A DNA stretch of 64,000 bases from contig NZ_JAAQQR010000001.1 in assembly GCF_011742555.1 (NCBI RefSeq), positions 248,001 to 312,000 on the forward strand, written 5' to 3'. This stretch comes from Luteibacter jiangsuensis. Lineage in GTDB: Bacteria > Pseudomonadota > Gammaproteobacteria > Xanthomonadales > Rhodanobacteraceae. Under the pieces are notes generated by a model. It saw only the letters and a list, made by a program, of their open reading frames with translations, searched no databases and was not told the origin of the DNA. Positions 51,541 to 61,274 of the stretch are shown here, piece by piece; positions within the stretch are counted from its first letter, which is position 1; the number at the start of each line of letters is the position of its first letter. A program made the position numbers and the translations under genes.

Positions 51541-54500
51541 CTACAGCCCCGCGATGCGGCTGCGGTTGCGGCCTGCGTTCTTCGCCTCGTACAGCGCGTC
51601 GTCCGCGCGGCCGAGGAGCGAATTCAGCGATTCAGGGGCGCGCCACATCGCCACGCCCGCGCTCACCGTGATGCGGATGCGGTAGTCGCCGTGCACGATG
51701 ACCATCGCGCCCAACGCATGGCGAACGCGCTCGGTGATATCCAGCGCGTGCTCCGCCAGCGCGCCCGGCAGGCAGAGGATGAACTCCTCGCCGCCAAAGC
51801 GACCGGCGAGGTCGTCCGCGCGGCACATGGAAGAGATGACCCGCATCGTCTCGCGGATCACGGTGTCGCCCGCCAGGTGTCCGTAGGTGTCGTTCACCAC
51901 CTTGAAATCGTCGATGTCGATGAGCACCACGCTGAACGGGATGCCGTCGGCCGCGGCCCCCTGGCGCACGCGCTCGGCCTGCTCGAGGAAGCGTCGCCGG
52001 TTGAGGGAACCGGTGAGTTCGTCGGTGCCCGCGAGGTGGTCGAGCCTCTCGTTCGCGGCCTTCAGGTCGCGCGTCCGCGCATCGACCTGCGCCTGCAACA
52101 GCTCCGCGCGACGGCGCAGGTACAACGTGCGCAGGTAGACCAGCCCGAAGAACAGCGCCACGCCCAGCGCGATGCCCGCAAGGAGGGTCCACGGACTCTC
52201 GTACCAGCGCGGCGTGACCACGACGCGAACCGAGGTCTCGACGGTGCGGGCGTCGAGTCCTCGCATGGTGGCGCGCAACCGCAGCGTGTAGGTTCCGCTG
52301 GGCAGGTTCGTGTAGATCGCGCTCGGCGGAATGCCCCGCTGCACTTCGTTCCACCCCGCGTCCGTACCGTCCATGCGGTACGCGTAGTGAGTTTCCATCG
52401 GTGCGCGAAAATCGAGCAGCGCGAAATCCACCCGGAGGTTCCTGGCCCCCGCGCCGAGGGAAACCTCGCCGCCGTCGCCAGGGATCTCGCGTAGCGGCAG
52501 GATCCGCTCGTTCACCGAGACCTGGGTCACGGCGAGCCGCGGCGGAGGCGCCACGGGCGCCACCCAGTAAGGGCGGACCACCGTCAGCCCGCCCAGTCCG
52601 CCGAACATCAGTTCGCCACCCGGCGCTTCGGCGGCGGCACGATGGATGTAGCTCGGGATACGCAGCCCGTCGCGAATGCCGAGGTTGGCCACGCGGTGGG
52701 TCGCGGTGTCCACCATGGCCACGCCGTTCGCCATGGAGGCCCATACGCGGTCCTCGTGATCGACGAGCAATGCGTTGATCTTCGTGTTCGACAACCCTTC
52801 GCGCGCGCCCACCAGCCCGAAACGGAACGGGCCGCGCGGCTTGAACTCGTCGAGGTAGGCGATGCCGCCGAACGTGCCCAGCCAGAGGCGGCCGTGCGAG
52901 TCGAAGGCCATGGAGCCCGTGTAATCCTGGGGTAGGCTCGTGGGGTCGGCGGGATCGTGCCGAAGATTCACGAAACCCGGTTGGCCGTCGTAGGCGATGC
53001 TGATGCCGCTGATCGTGGCGAACCACCAGGCGCCCGGCATGCGCACGATGTAGCGGACCTGGTCGCCCACGAGGCTGTGCGGGTCGGCTTCGTCGTGGCG
53101 CATCTGGGTAAGCGTGCGATGCACCGTGTCGTAACGGAACAGGCCGTCGTACCCACCGATGAGGATGTCGTCGCCATCGCGCTGCATCGACAGGATCAAC
53201 CGGCCATCGAGGCTCGGAATCACGGAACTCTCGAGCGCGAACGTATCCGGATCGATCCGCGAAATGCCCTGAGCACCGGCCCATATCGAACCGTCGGGAG
53301 CGACCACGAAGGCCTGCACGTCGCGCTCCGCCTGTTCGCCGCCGAGCTGGAGGTGCCGCATGCTGCCCTTGGCCAGGTCGAGCACGTCGATCCTGCCCAT
53401 GCCCAGGCCGAGCCACACGCGGCCGCGTGGATCGACGAAGATGCCATGCACGTTGGCGTTCGAGAGCGTGTGCGACTCCAGCGGCGACGGCAGTACCGAG
53501 AACACCTTTCGCCCGTGCGGATCGTAGTGCGCTGCCCCCAGTTCGGTGGCCACCCAGATGTTCCCCGCGGTGTCCTGGAAGATGTCGCGCGTGATGTCGC
53601 CGGGAAGCGACGAAGGCATGGCTGCGTCGTGGGCCAGCGACCGCAGCCGTCCGCTGCCGAAGTCGTACGTGACCACGCCTGCGCCGTCGGTGGCCGCCCA
53701 GAGCACACCCTGCGGCGTCTCGTGGAAGGCGCGCACGGTGCGTCGGCGGGCCATGCCGTTCTTGCCGGAGAAACCGGGAACGAGGTGCCCCTGTCCCTTC
53801 GGCCCGATATAGATCGCGCCCGATTGGCCCGTGCCGATCCAGAGCCGCCCGCGGCTGTCTTCCAGCAGGGCCCACACCTGGTCATGCAGGATCTCGTCCA
53901 CCTCGGGGTCGCTGGATCGCACCCGCGTGAAGTGACCGCCCGGACGACGGACGAACAGGCCGTTGTCGGCCCCAGCCCAGAGCCTGCCCGCCTTGTCCTC
54001 GGCCACGATGAAAGTGCGCGCCATCATGTCCTTCGCGTCGCCTGCAACGGGCGCCACGTGAGTGATCTTCCCGCTGGCGAGGTCGAGGCGATCGACGCCA
54101 CCCTCAGTCGCGATCCAGTACACGCCGTGCTCACGCGCGGGGGCGATGGCGAAGATCTTGCCATCCGACGTGCCCCCGGGGCCGATCGGGTAGACGTGGA
54201 AGCGCATCGTTGAAGGATCGAAGCGCACCAGGCCGCCGGCGTTGGTACCGATGAGCAGCCCGCCATCCTCCAGGGGCGCGAGGGCGCGCACGTAGGAATC
54301 GGGCAGCACGGCCCCTGCGTAGGAGTCGGGCTCCTGGCCGAACACCTGCATCCGGTACCCGTCGTACCGTACCAGGCCGCCGAAGGTGCCGATCCAGATC
54401 AGGCCACGGGTGTCCTGCACGATCGCCGTGGTGGTCGAATGGGGAAGCCCATCGGCGACGCCGACGGTATCGAACCAGACCGACTCGTACACCGCCCAGG

Positions 54501-54639
54501 GATCGACCGCCGCCGACGGCGCCGGTTGCGCGCTCGCTGCCAGGGACAACAGCAGGCAGCAAAGCCCGCTTGCAAGGGCGAACAGACGTGCTCGGAAACG
54601 CGGGAGACGAGCGGGCCGCGGCTGGCGGTCAGCTCGCAT
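51541..54639 (-). CDS. two-component-type propeller sensor diguanylate cyclase
   Basis: 1032 residues from the ATG at 54639; an ATG at 54675 is also open. Signal peptide (LFALASGLCCLLLSLAASAQ), then about 14 periplasmic propeller repeats of the Reg_prop type (TRGLIWIGTFGGLVRYDG, SRGRLWIGTGQSG, SHGRLWLGTFGG), a Y_Y_Y domain, one membrane helix (about 814-835), a short coiled coil and a GGDEF domain with GGEEF at 949-953 and an RADD inhibition site before it. It senses an external signal and makes cyclic di-GMP. It overlaps the GGDEF/EAL gene by 11 bp. Confidence 0.92.
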   Translation of the reverse strand: MRADRQPRPARLPRFRARLFALASGLCCLLLSLAASAQPAPSAAVDPWAVYESVWFDTVGVADGLPHSTTTAIVQDTRGLIWIGTFGGLVRYDGYRMQVFGQEPDSYAGAVLPDSYVRALAPLEDGGLLIGTNAGGLVRFDPSTMRFHVYPIGPGGTSDGKIFAIAPAREHGVYWIATEGGVDRLDLASGKITHVAPVAGDAKDMMARTFIVAEDKAGRLWAGADNGLFVRRPGGHFTRVRSSDPEVDEILHDQVWALLEDSRGRLWIGTGQSGAIYIGPKGQGHLVPGFSGKNGMARRRTVRAFHETPQGVLWAATDGAGVVTYDFGSGRLRSLAHDAAMPSSLPGDITRDIFQDTAGNIWVATELGAAHYDPHGRKVFSVLPSPLESHTLSNANVHGIFVDPRGRVWLGLGMGRIDVLDLAKGSMRHLQLGGEQAERDVQAFVVAPDGSIWAGAQGISRIDPDTFALESSVIPSLDGRLILSMQRDGDDILIGGYDGLFRYDTVHRTLTQMRHDEADPHSLVGDQVRYIVRMPGAWWFATISGISIAYDGQPGFVNLRHDPADPTSLPQDYTGSMAFDSHGRLWLGTFGGIAYLDEFKPRGPFRFGLVGAREGLSNTKINALLVDHEDRVWASMANGVAMVDTATHRVANLGIRDGLRIPSYIHRAAAEAPGGELMFGGLGGLTVVRPYWVAPVAPPPRLAVTQVSVNERILPLREIPGDGGEVSLGAGARNLRVDFALLDFRAPMETHYAYRMDGTDAGWNEVQRGIPPSAIYTNLPSGTYTLRLRATMRGLDARTVETSVRVVVTPRWYESPWTLLAGIALGVALFFGLVYLRTLYLRRRAELLQAQVDARTRDLKAANERLDHLAGTDELTGSLNRRRFLEQAERVRQGAAADGIPFSVVLIDIDDFKVVNDTYGHLAGDTVIRETMRVISSMCRADDLAGRFGGEEFILCLPGALAEHALDITERVRHALGAMVIVHGDYRIRITVSAGVAMWRAPESLNSLLGRADDALYEAKNAGRNRSRIAGL

Positions 54640-56176
54640 AAGCCATGGTCGGATCGAGGTACCGCACGAAGGCATCGGGGCTCATGGGGCGGGCGAAAAA
54701 GTATCCCTGCCCGATGTCGCAGCCAAGGTCCCGCAGCCATTCGGCCTGCGCCTCGGTTTCGACGCCTTCGGCGATCGTGCGCATGTTCAGCTTCTTGGCG
54801 AGGCCGACGATGGCCTCGGTGATCTCGCGATCGGCCAGGTTGGAGCTGCTGCCGCGCACGAACGACTGGTCGATCTTGATCGTGCCCACCGGCAGTTCGC
54901 GCAGGTGGCTCAAGTTCCAGTACCCGGCACCGAAATCGTCGATCAGCAGGTCGAAACCGTGCGAGCGCAGCTTCACCAGCTGGCGCATGGTTTCTTCGGG
55001 CTGGCGCATGGCCGTGGATTCGGTGAGTTCGAAGCGGATGCGGGTGGGATCCACCCCGTACGACCGCACCGCACGGTGCAGCGTGTCGACGAAGGCCGGG
55101 CGGCTGAGTTCGTGCATGGACAGGTTGATGGCCACATAGTCCACCACCGTGCCCGCGGCATCCCAGGCCTGCAACTGGTTGAGCACGGCGCGAAGGACAT
55201 ACTCGCCCAGCGCGTGGATGAGACCCGAGCGTTCCGCGATCTCCACGAACACGCCTGGCGGCACGTCGCCCCGGACCGGATGCGGCCAGCGGGCAAGCGC
55301 CTCCACCCCGGCCAGCGTGCCGTCGCGCAGGTTGCGCTTGGGCTGATATTCCACGGTGAGCTCGCCCGCCTGCAGGGCCTCGCGCAGTTCCACCGTGAGA
55401 GCCAGGCGTTCGCGCGCCCGCTCGAGCATGCCTTCCTCGTAAAAACGGAAGTCCGCCTTGCCGGTTTCCTTCACCGCGTACATCGCGGCATCGGCGTTGC
55501 GCAGCAGCGTCTCGGCCACCATGCCGTCCTGCGGCGCCACGGCCACGCCGATGCTCGGGCTGACGGCCACGAACTGGCCCGACACGTTCACGGGCTTGGA
55601 AACGAGGTCCAGCACCTTGCGGCAGACACGAACCAGGTTTTCCATGCCGCCGTAAGCCTGCACGATCACCACGAACTCGTCGCCGCCGAAACGCGACACA
55701 GTGTCTCTCTCACGCACGCTGCTGCGCAGGGACGAGGCCACGGCACGCAGGAAGGTGTCCCCCGCTTCGTGGCCGAGGGTGTCGTTGATGGACTTGAAGC
55801 CGTCCAGATCGATGAACATCACCGCCAGGGCCACATTCGGCGCCCCCAGTGCCTTTTCCAGCTCCCGCATGAGGTAGGCGCGGTTCGGCAGGCCGGTGAG
55901 CGTGTCGTGGTAGGCATGGAAGGCCAGGGCCCGGCTGGCCTGTTCGCGTGGGTCTTCCAGCTTCGCGTGGAGGCGCCTGCGCTGGCCGAGCAGCCAGGCA
56001 ATGACCGTGGCGGCCAGGCCGCAGACCACCACGAGCGCCAGCATCCACCCGAGTCCGGCCCCCACGGTGCTGAACGTGGCGCAGCCGGGTACCTCGCCCG
56101 GCCCGAAGACGGACCAGTGCGCGCACTTCGACTCGGCAAGGTGGATGCCGATCTCGACGCTACGATGTGTCAGCAC
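54629..56176 (-). CDS. GGDEF/EAL protein (cyclic di-GMP phosphodiesterase, possibly bifunctional)
   Basis: 515 residues from a GTG at 56176; the start is uncertain and the next ATG lies at residue 45. One membrane helix near 43-65 (GWMLALVVVCGLAATVIAWLL). GGDEF has an intact GGDEF at 164-168 and an RERD inhibition site. The EAL domain keeps EAL (292-294), FELTES, DDFGAG, KIDQSFV, AEGVE and QGYFFARP, so hydrolysis is expected. It can both make and break cyclic di-GMP. It overlaps the sensor cyclase gene, so the two are probably co-expressed. Confidence 0.9.
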   Translation of the reverse strand: MLTHRSVEIGIHLAESKCAHWSVFGPGEVPGCATFSTVGAGLGWMLALVVVCGLAATVIAWLLGQRRRLHAKLEDPREQASRALAFHAYHDTLTGLPNRAYLMRELEKALGAPNVALAVMFIDLDGFKSINDTLGHEAGDTFLRAVASSLRSSVRERDTVSRFGGDEFVVIVQAYGGMENLVRVCRKVLDLVSKPVNVSGQFVAVSPSIGVAVAPQDGMVAETLLRNADAAMYAVKETGKADFRFYEEGMLERARERLALTVELREALQAGELTVEYQPKRNLRDGTLAGVEALARWPHPVRGDVPPGVFVEIAERSGLIHALGEYVLRAVLNQLQAWDAAGTVVDYVAINLSMHELSRPAFVDTLHRAVRSYGVDPTRIRFELTESTAMRQPEETMRQLVKLRSHGFDLLIDDFGAGYWNLSHLRELPVGTIKIDQSFVRGSSSNLADREITEAIVGLAKKLNMRTIAEGVETEAQAEWLRDLGCDIGQGYFFARPMSPDAFVRYLDPTMAYAS

Positions 56177-56461
56177 ACCAAGCTCCGGCCCGGATTCCGG
56201 GACACGTCGCCAGCCGGCATGGACGGCCGCCGGCCCGCGGTTTCAACGAAATGTCCAAGGACGACGCGCATCCCGGGGAAGGATCGGGCGCGATGCCACT
56301 TGTCCCTCGGATTATCGGCCACAACCGCCCCCGACTTTAGCCCCTCGCGACGAATCGTCCCGGCGTCTTTCCGCGGAGTGAGACGACCGGCCCTTGGCGC
56401 ATGATGCTGGCTCGGCGAAAAAACGCAATCCGCCGCTCGGGAAAGCCCGCTGGACGGTCGG

Positions 56462-58516
56462 TCAATCGCCCTTCCCCGACAGATAACGGTCGAACCAGGA
56501 AAGGGCCCGTGCCAGCACGTCGCGGCGGTTGGCCTCGCGCGCGAACCCATGGCCCTCGCCCGGGTAGACCACCAGGGAGGTAGGGACGCCCTGGGCGCGC
56601 AGGGCATGCCAGAACTCGAACGACTGCGGCGCGGGGCATTCCGCGTCGCGCTCGCCCACGACGATGAGAGTGGGCGTCTTCACCTGCTTGATGAAGTTGA
56701 TGGCCGAGCTTTTCGCGTAGACCGCAGGATTGTCGTAGACCGACGCGCCGAAGAACGGCTTCATCCACTGGTCGATGAGGTTCTGGCCGTAGTAGCTCTG
56801 CCAGTTGGAGATGCCGGCGCCCGCCACTGCCGCGCGGAAGCGGCCCGTCTGGGTGACGCCGAACATCGTCATGAACCCGCCATAGCTCCAGCCGGTGAGG
56901 CCCAGGCGCTTGTCGTCCACCGGGTGGTTTTTTTCGATGACGTCGACGCCCGCAAGCACGTCGCGCATGTCGCCATAGCCGAAATCCTTCCGGTTGGCCT
57001 GCACGAAGGCCTCGCCCTGCCCGAAGCTGCCCCGCGGGTTGGGCATGAAGACGAAATACCCCAGCGCCGAAAAGGCCGCGCCGCCATAACCCACCCCCGG
57101 CCAGCGCGGCGAAACCATGGCGGCGGGGCCGCCGTGGATCGCGACGATCATGCCGTAGCGCTTCGACGGATCGTAGTTCGCCGGGTACAGCAGCCAGCCC
57201 TGGACGTCGTGGCCCTCGTTCGTCCAGGTGATGGACTCGGCCTTGCCCCAGGACGGTTTCAGCCCCGCGTTGAACGAGGTGACCGTCTTGGGCATGGAGC
57301 CACCGTCCAGCGTGGCGACCTGCACTTCCGGCGCCTTGTCGAACGAGCTGGCGGCAAAGGCGGCCTTGCCGGCATCGGCGCTCAGCGAGAGCGACAGGGA
57401 GAGGCGGCCGTCGCCGATGGTCATCGGAGTCTCGAACAGCATCGCGGCCTTCGAACCGGCTTCCGAGAGGGTGTAGGTGGAGACGCGGCTCATGCCGGCA
57501 GCGTGTTCGGCCACCAGGAGGCGGTCGGTGCCCGTCCAGGCAAGCCAGGCCGGCGTGGTGTGGATGCCCGGCGTGACGTCGACGGGCTCGCCGCTCCCGT
57601 TGGCGGCAACCGTCCAGATATCGCCGCCGGTCGACCCCTGGTCGCTCATGAGCCCGCCGACGAAGGCGATGCGGGTGCCGTCCGGCGAGAAGCGTGGCAC
57701 GGCCAGTTGCAGATCTTTCAGCGGGCCGGAAAGCTGCACGGTGTCGACGAGGGCCACCGCCTTCGCGCCGGCGGTGGCCGGCTGCGCGTAGAGCCTAGCC
57801 ACCCACCAGTTGTTGTCGCCGGGAGGCGGCGCGGCCACGTAAGCGATGCGGTCGCCGTTGGGCGAGAAGGAAAACTCGTAGACGTGCAGTTCGTCCGGGG
57901 TCAGGGTGCGCACGGCACCGCCGGCGACATCCACGGTTGCAACCTGCTGCACCTCGTTGCCTTCCACGCCGATCTCGCCCAACTGCGGCTTGGCGGCCGC
58001 CGTCGCGCTGGCGCGCCGCGTGGCGTTCGGCACATACAGGAAGCCGATGGCCTTTCCGTCGGGGCGCCATTCCAGGCCCTGCACGTAACCCTTGAGGTGG
58101 GTGATGCGCTTCGCTGCGGCCTTGGCCGTCACGTCCACGACGTTGATGTCGTTCTGCTTGCCCTCCTCCACGCCCGGCGCCTTGCCCGCGCAGTCGGAAA
58201 GAAAGGCCAGGTGGCGCGAATCCGGAGCCCAGATGGCCTCCGTTTCGCTGCAACCTTTCGTCGCCGTGACCCGGCGCGGGCTGCCGCCGTCGACATCGGC
58301 CACCTGCAGCACCTGCTTGCCGTCCGTCTTCACCGTCCAGGCCAGGTGTTTCGCGTCAGGCGAGATGGATACCGAACCGACCGACCGGACCTTGCCCAGG
58401 GCTTCGAGGATGTGCGCTATCCGCGGATCTTCGGCTGACTTGGCGGGGGACGTGTCGGCATGGGCGGCGCCCGCGCAGGCGAGCGCGGCGGCCGCGGCGA
58501 TCCACTTCGTACGCAT
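56462..58516 (-). CDS. S9 family prolyl oligopeptidase-like peptidase
   Basis: 684 residues with a signal peptide (AAAAALACAGAAHA) and a WD-like propeller region (AIWAPDSRHLAFLSD, RFSPDGTRIAFVGG). The C-terminal alpha/beta-hydrolase domain has GWSYGGFMTMF (catalytic Ser), GERDAECP (Asp) and GEGHGF (His). It cleaves short peptides in the periplasm or outside. Standard length for the family. The substrate is unknown. Confidence 0.93.
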   Translation of the reverse strand: MRTKWIAAAAALACAGAAHADTSPAKSAEDPRIAHILEALGKVRSVGSVSISPDAKHLAWTVKTDGKQVLQVADVDGGSPRRVTATKGCSETEAIWAPDSRHLAFLSDCAGKAPGVEEGKQNDINVVDVTAKAAAKRITHLKGYVQGLEWRPDGKAIGFLYVPNATRRASATAAAKPQLGEIGVEGNEVQQVATVDVAGGAVRTLTPDELHVYEFSFSPNGDRIAYVAAPPPGDNNWWVARLYAQPATAGAKAVALVDTVQLSGPLKDLQLAVPRFSPDGTRIAFVGGLMSDQGSTGGDIWTVAANGSGEPVDVTPGIHTTPAWLAWTGTDRLLVAEHAAGMSRVSTYTLSEAGSKAAMLFETPMTIGDGRLSLSLSLSADAGKAAFAASSFDKAPEVQVATLDGGSMPKTVTSFNAGLKPSWGKAESITWTNEGHDVQGWLLYPANYDPSKRYGMIVAIHGGPAAMVSPRWPGVGYGGAAFSALGYFVFMPNPRGSFGQGEAFVQANRKDFGYGDMRDVLAGVDVIEKNHPVDDKRLGLTGWSYGGFMTMFGVTQTGRFRAAVAGAGISNWQSYYGQNLIDQWMKPFFGASVYDNPAVYAKSSAINFIKQVKTPTLIVVGERDAECPAPQSFEFWHALRAQGVPTSLVVYPGEGHGFAREANRRDVLARALSWFDRYLSGKGD

Positions 58517-58592
58517 GGGTGGCCCTGGTCTGTGTGCGAAGCGTGAAACCTAACACGTACGTGAACACCCGTGCACGGCGCCGCTTCGAGGA

Positions 58593-58883
58593 TTACGCGA
58601 GCAGGTGTGCGTACTCCGGATTCCGCTTGAACCACGTGGCCGCGTAAGAACATGCGGGGCGGATCTTCCACTTGTTCGCCTCGGCCACCTGCACCGCAAA
58701 CCGGGTGAGCAGGTTCGCAATGCCACGTCCGCCGACGGGATCCGGCACACCCGTGTGGGTGATGGTCATGACGTCGCCCTGCAAGGTGTAATCCACCTCG
58801 CAACGGTAGCCGTCGACCACCGTCGAGAACGCGTGCGCCTTGCTGTCGTGGATGATTTCGAGGGGGGTGGCCTTATCGCTCAT
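58593..58883 (-). CDS. small GNAT-type acetyltransferase (COG2388-like)
   Basis: 96 residues from the ATG at 58883. A shortened GNAT fold: YTLQGDVMTITHTGVPDPVGGRGIANLLTRF carries the CoA-binding G-x-G-x-A region and the end reads PACSYAATWFKRNPEYAHLL, as in the YjdJ/NATD1 group. Substrate unknown. The ribosome site GGAG is separated from the ATG by eight consecutive C residues. Its 5' end faces the corA-like gene divergently. Confidence 0.82.
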   Translation of the reverse strand: MSDKATPLEIIHDSKAHAFSTVVDGYRCEVDYTLQGDVMTITHTGVPDPVGGRGIANLLTRFAVQVAEANKWKIRPACSYAATWFKRNPEYAHLLA

Positions 58884-58979
58884 GGGGGGGGCTCCGTCGG
58901 GACCCCGGAAGCATGCGCGTTTTCCACACAGCACGGAAGCGTAGACTGCCCGCGCACCCACGCCGAGAACGAGCCTCAC

Positions 58980-59939
58980 GTGCTGACCATTCACGAACAC
59001 GGCCACCAGGGCCAACCCGTCCAGTGGACCAAGGGCATGGGCAAGCCGGCCGCCCCCATCTGGATCGACCTGCTCGATCCCAGCGAAGACGAACGCCGCT
59101 GCGCGGCGGAAATTACCGGACTGCGCGTGCCGGAACGTGGCGACATCGTTAGCCTCGCACTGTCCAGCCGCATCCGCACGGACGACGATGCGATGTACCT
59201 GTCGATACCCTATTTCGCCGACACCGGCACCAACCACGCGGCCCCCGTGGGGATCGTGGTCACGCACCAGGTGCTCATGACGCTTCGCTTCGAGGCGTCG
59301 CCAGCCTTCGAGCTTGCCAGCCAGAGCTGCGAGTCCCATCGGTGGGAATCCAGTGCCGACGCCCTCGCCACGCTGATCGAGGCGATCGTGAACCTCGCCG
59401 CCAAGCGCATGGAAGACGTTTCCGCCGACCTGAAGAAACTGTCGGATCGCATCTTCACCCCCGCCCGCCTCGGCACCCCGGCCCTGCGCAACTGCATGCT
59501 CGAGGTGGGCCGGCTCGAGGGCGAACAGGCCCGCAACCGCTCGTCCATGCTCGGCGTGCAGCGCATCGTGTCATTCGTTCGCGCGAAGAAACCGGAATGG
59601 ATGTCCGACGACGTGGAAGTGCGGCTGCGCGTGGTGGATCACGACCTGCGCACGCTCGACGAGTTCGACGACCAGGTCACCAACAAGCTGCAGTTCCTGC
59701 TCGATGCCAGCCTCGGCTTCATCAGCACCGACCAGAACCACGTGATGAAGGTGCTGACGGTCACCTCGGTGGCCACCATCCCGCCCGTGATCCTCGCAGG
59801 CGTGTGGGGCATGAACTTCAAGCGGATGCCGGAGCTCGACTGGACGTACGGCTACCCCATGGCGATCGCGGCCATCCTGCTCAGCATCCTGTTGCCGGTG
59901 CTGTTCTTCAAATGGCGCGGCTGGCTGGAGGGAGACTAG
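58980..59939 (+). CDS. corA: CorA family magnesium/cobalt transporter
   Basis: 319 residues from a GTG at 58980 (GAGCC upstream). Cytoplasmic N-terminal funnel domain, a long helix (TPALRNCMLEVGRLEGEQARN), then two C-terminal membrane helices with the GMN selectivity motif in AGVWGMNFKRMPELDW. Transports divalent cations. It could be a ZntB-type member; the class is not resolved. A weak terminator follows. Confidence 0.9.
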   Translation: MLTIHEHGHQGQPVQWTKGMGKPAAPIWIDLLDPSEDERRCAAEITGLRVPERGDIVSLALSSRIRTDDDAMYLSIPYFADTGTNHAAPVGIVVTHQVLMTLRFEASPAFELASQSCESHRWESSADALATLIEAIVNLAAKRMEDVSADLKKLSDRIFTPARLGTPALRNCMLEVGRLEGEQARNRSSMLGVQRIVSFVRAKKPEWMSDDVEVRLRVVDHDLRTLDEFDDQVTNKLQFLLDASLGFISTDQNHVMKVLTVTSVATIPPVILAGVWGMNFKRMPELDWTYGYPMAIAAILLSILLPVLFFKWRGWLEGD

Positions 59940-59955
59940 GGGCCTTAGCTCATGT

Positions 59956-60002
59956 CTTCACTTTTGTGAAGGCCAAGAGTGTGAGCGGATTCACATTTTT
60001 TT
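59956..60002 (+). terminator. possible terminator downstream of corA
   Basis: Two small hairpins, CTTCAC-TTTT-GTGAAG (59956-59971) and TGTGA-GCGGAT-TCACA (59980-59995), the second followed by seven T. The stems are short, so strength is uncertain. An alternative pairing, GGCCTT (59941-59946) with AAGGCC (59969-59974), competes with the first. Confidence 0.45.
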
Positions 60003-60022
60003 ACATCTTGCCGCTTTAGCCC

Positions 60023-60049
60023 TAAAGTTACCGGCTTTCCGGCCGACCT
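60023..60049 (+). promoter_or_regulatory. candidate sigma-28 (FliA) promoter before a diguanylate cyclase
   Basis: TAAAGTTA (60023-60030), then exactly 11 bases, then GCCGACCT (60042-60049). The first box matches the TAAAGTTT consensus at 7 of 8 and the second matches GCCGATAA at 5 of 8. It lies about 140 bp upstream of the ATG. No sigma-70 promoter of similar quality was seen. Confidence 0.5.
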
Positions 60050-60188
60050 ACCCTTTGTGGGTCCTCGCCGGATCGCCGGACAGACACACAGGGGCGGCCG
60101 CCGTGGCGCGCCCCACTCGGGGGAGGAAGTGGTCGGTGCGATTCAGTAGCCCATATTGCGACGGGTCGGCGGCGTGAAGCCCGCCGCC

Positions 60189-61259
60189 ATGAAAGCTCCG
60201 TGGCACGCCCTCCTCGGCACACTGCCGGAGTCCCGGCTGCTCGACTCGGTCGCGGAGTTCACGCACCACCGGGACATCGACGCCCTGGACCACAGCGTGG
60301 TGCTCTCGCTCGCCGAACTGGTCCCCGTCACCAGCGTCACGCTGTGCAAGCGGGGCGACACCCCGCAGCACCCGGTCGAATCGATCGTCGTGTGTTCGCG
60401 GAACGCCGAAGGCGGCCTCGTCGTCGAAGCGATCGAACCCGACCGCGAAGGCGATCCCATCGACACGATGGTGTGCGCCATGGAAACGCTGGAAGCCATC
60501 AGCGACATCACCGAGAACGGCAACAGCCGCCTGGTCATTCCCATCCTGCGCGAGCACGCGGCCATCGGCGCCCTCATGCTGGAAGCCCCGGATTCGCTCT
60601 ACGAAGTGCGCTCGATGGTGGAGGGCTTCGCCCGCATCTACGGCAATTACAGCGCCCTGCTCAACGAGAGCGAACGCGACAAGCTCACCGGCCTCTACAA
60701 CCGTCGCAGCTTCGAGCAACGCCTGCAGCGGCTGCTCAAGCTCCAGCGCCAACGGGCACGAGCCGCGTCGCCGGAAGGCGAGGAGCAGCGTCAGTCCCTG
60801 GATCACGCCGCCCAGCTGTTCCTGGCGATCCTCGACATCGATCATTTCAAGCGCATCAACGACACCTACGGGCATGTCTACGGCGACGAGGTGATCCTCA
60901 TGCTCGCCCAGCAGATGCGCGCAAGCTTCCGGCAAGGCGACGTGCTCTTCCGTTTCGGCGGCGAGGAATTCGTGATGCTCATCGAGGCCCGCGACGAGGA
61001 CGCGGCTCAATCCATTCTCGACCGCTTCCGGCGCTTCGTGGCCGGCCATGCGTATCCCCAGGTGGGGCACGTCACCGTAAGCATCGGCTTCGCGCGTATC
61101 ACCGAGAACGATTACCCGGAGATCGTGCTCGACCGCGCGGACAAGGCCCTGTATTTCGCCAAACAGAACGGCCGCGACGCCGTTCATGGTTATGAATCGC
61201 TGAAGGCCCGCGGCGAACTGGCGTCGTCCGTGGCGCTGGGAAGCATCGACCTCTTCTGA
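60189..61259 (+). CDS. diguanylate cyclase (GGDEF)
   Basis: 356 residues from the ATG at 60189; a TTG at 60156 is also open. N-terminal half (LAELVPVTSVTLCKRGDTP ... RLVIPILREHAAIGALMLEA) reads like a GAF-type sensor domain. GGDEF at the C-terminus has GGEEF at 257-261 and an RQGD inhibition site, so it should make cyclic di-GMP with product inhibition. The ATG follows a GC hairpin, GGCGGC (60168-60173) with GCCGCC (60183-60188), with the GTGAAG ribosome site in its loop, hinting at translation control. Confidence 0.92.
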   Translation: MKAPWHALLGTLPESRLLDSVAEFTHHRDIDALDHSVVLSLAELVPVTSVTLCKRGDTPQHPVESIVVCSRNAEGGLVVEAIEPDREGDPIDTMVCAMETLEAISDITENGNSRLVIPILREHAAIGALMLEAPDSLYEVRSMVEGFARIYGNYSALLNESERDKLTGLYNRRSFEQRLQRLLKLQRQRARAASPEGEEQRQSLDHAAQLFLAILDIDHFKRINDTYGHVYGDEVILMLAQQMRASFRQGDVLFRFGGEEFVMLIEARDEDAAQSILDRFRRFVAGHAYPQVGHVTVSIGFARITENDYPEIVLDRADKALYFAKQNGRDAVHGYESLKARGELASSVALGSIDLF

Positions 61260-61274
61260 TGTTCGGCGCGGGTG

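Noticed and set aside
59940-60188. Cyclic di-GMP riboswitch upstream of the diguanylate cyclase
   Set aside because: The leader has hairpins, but I could not fit the conserved GEMM-I or GEMM-II core sequences.
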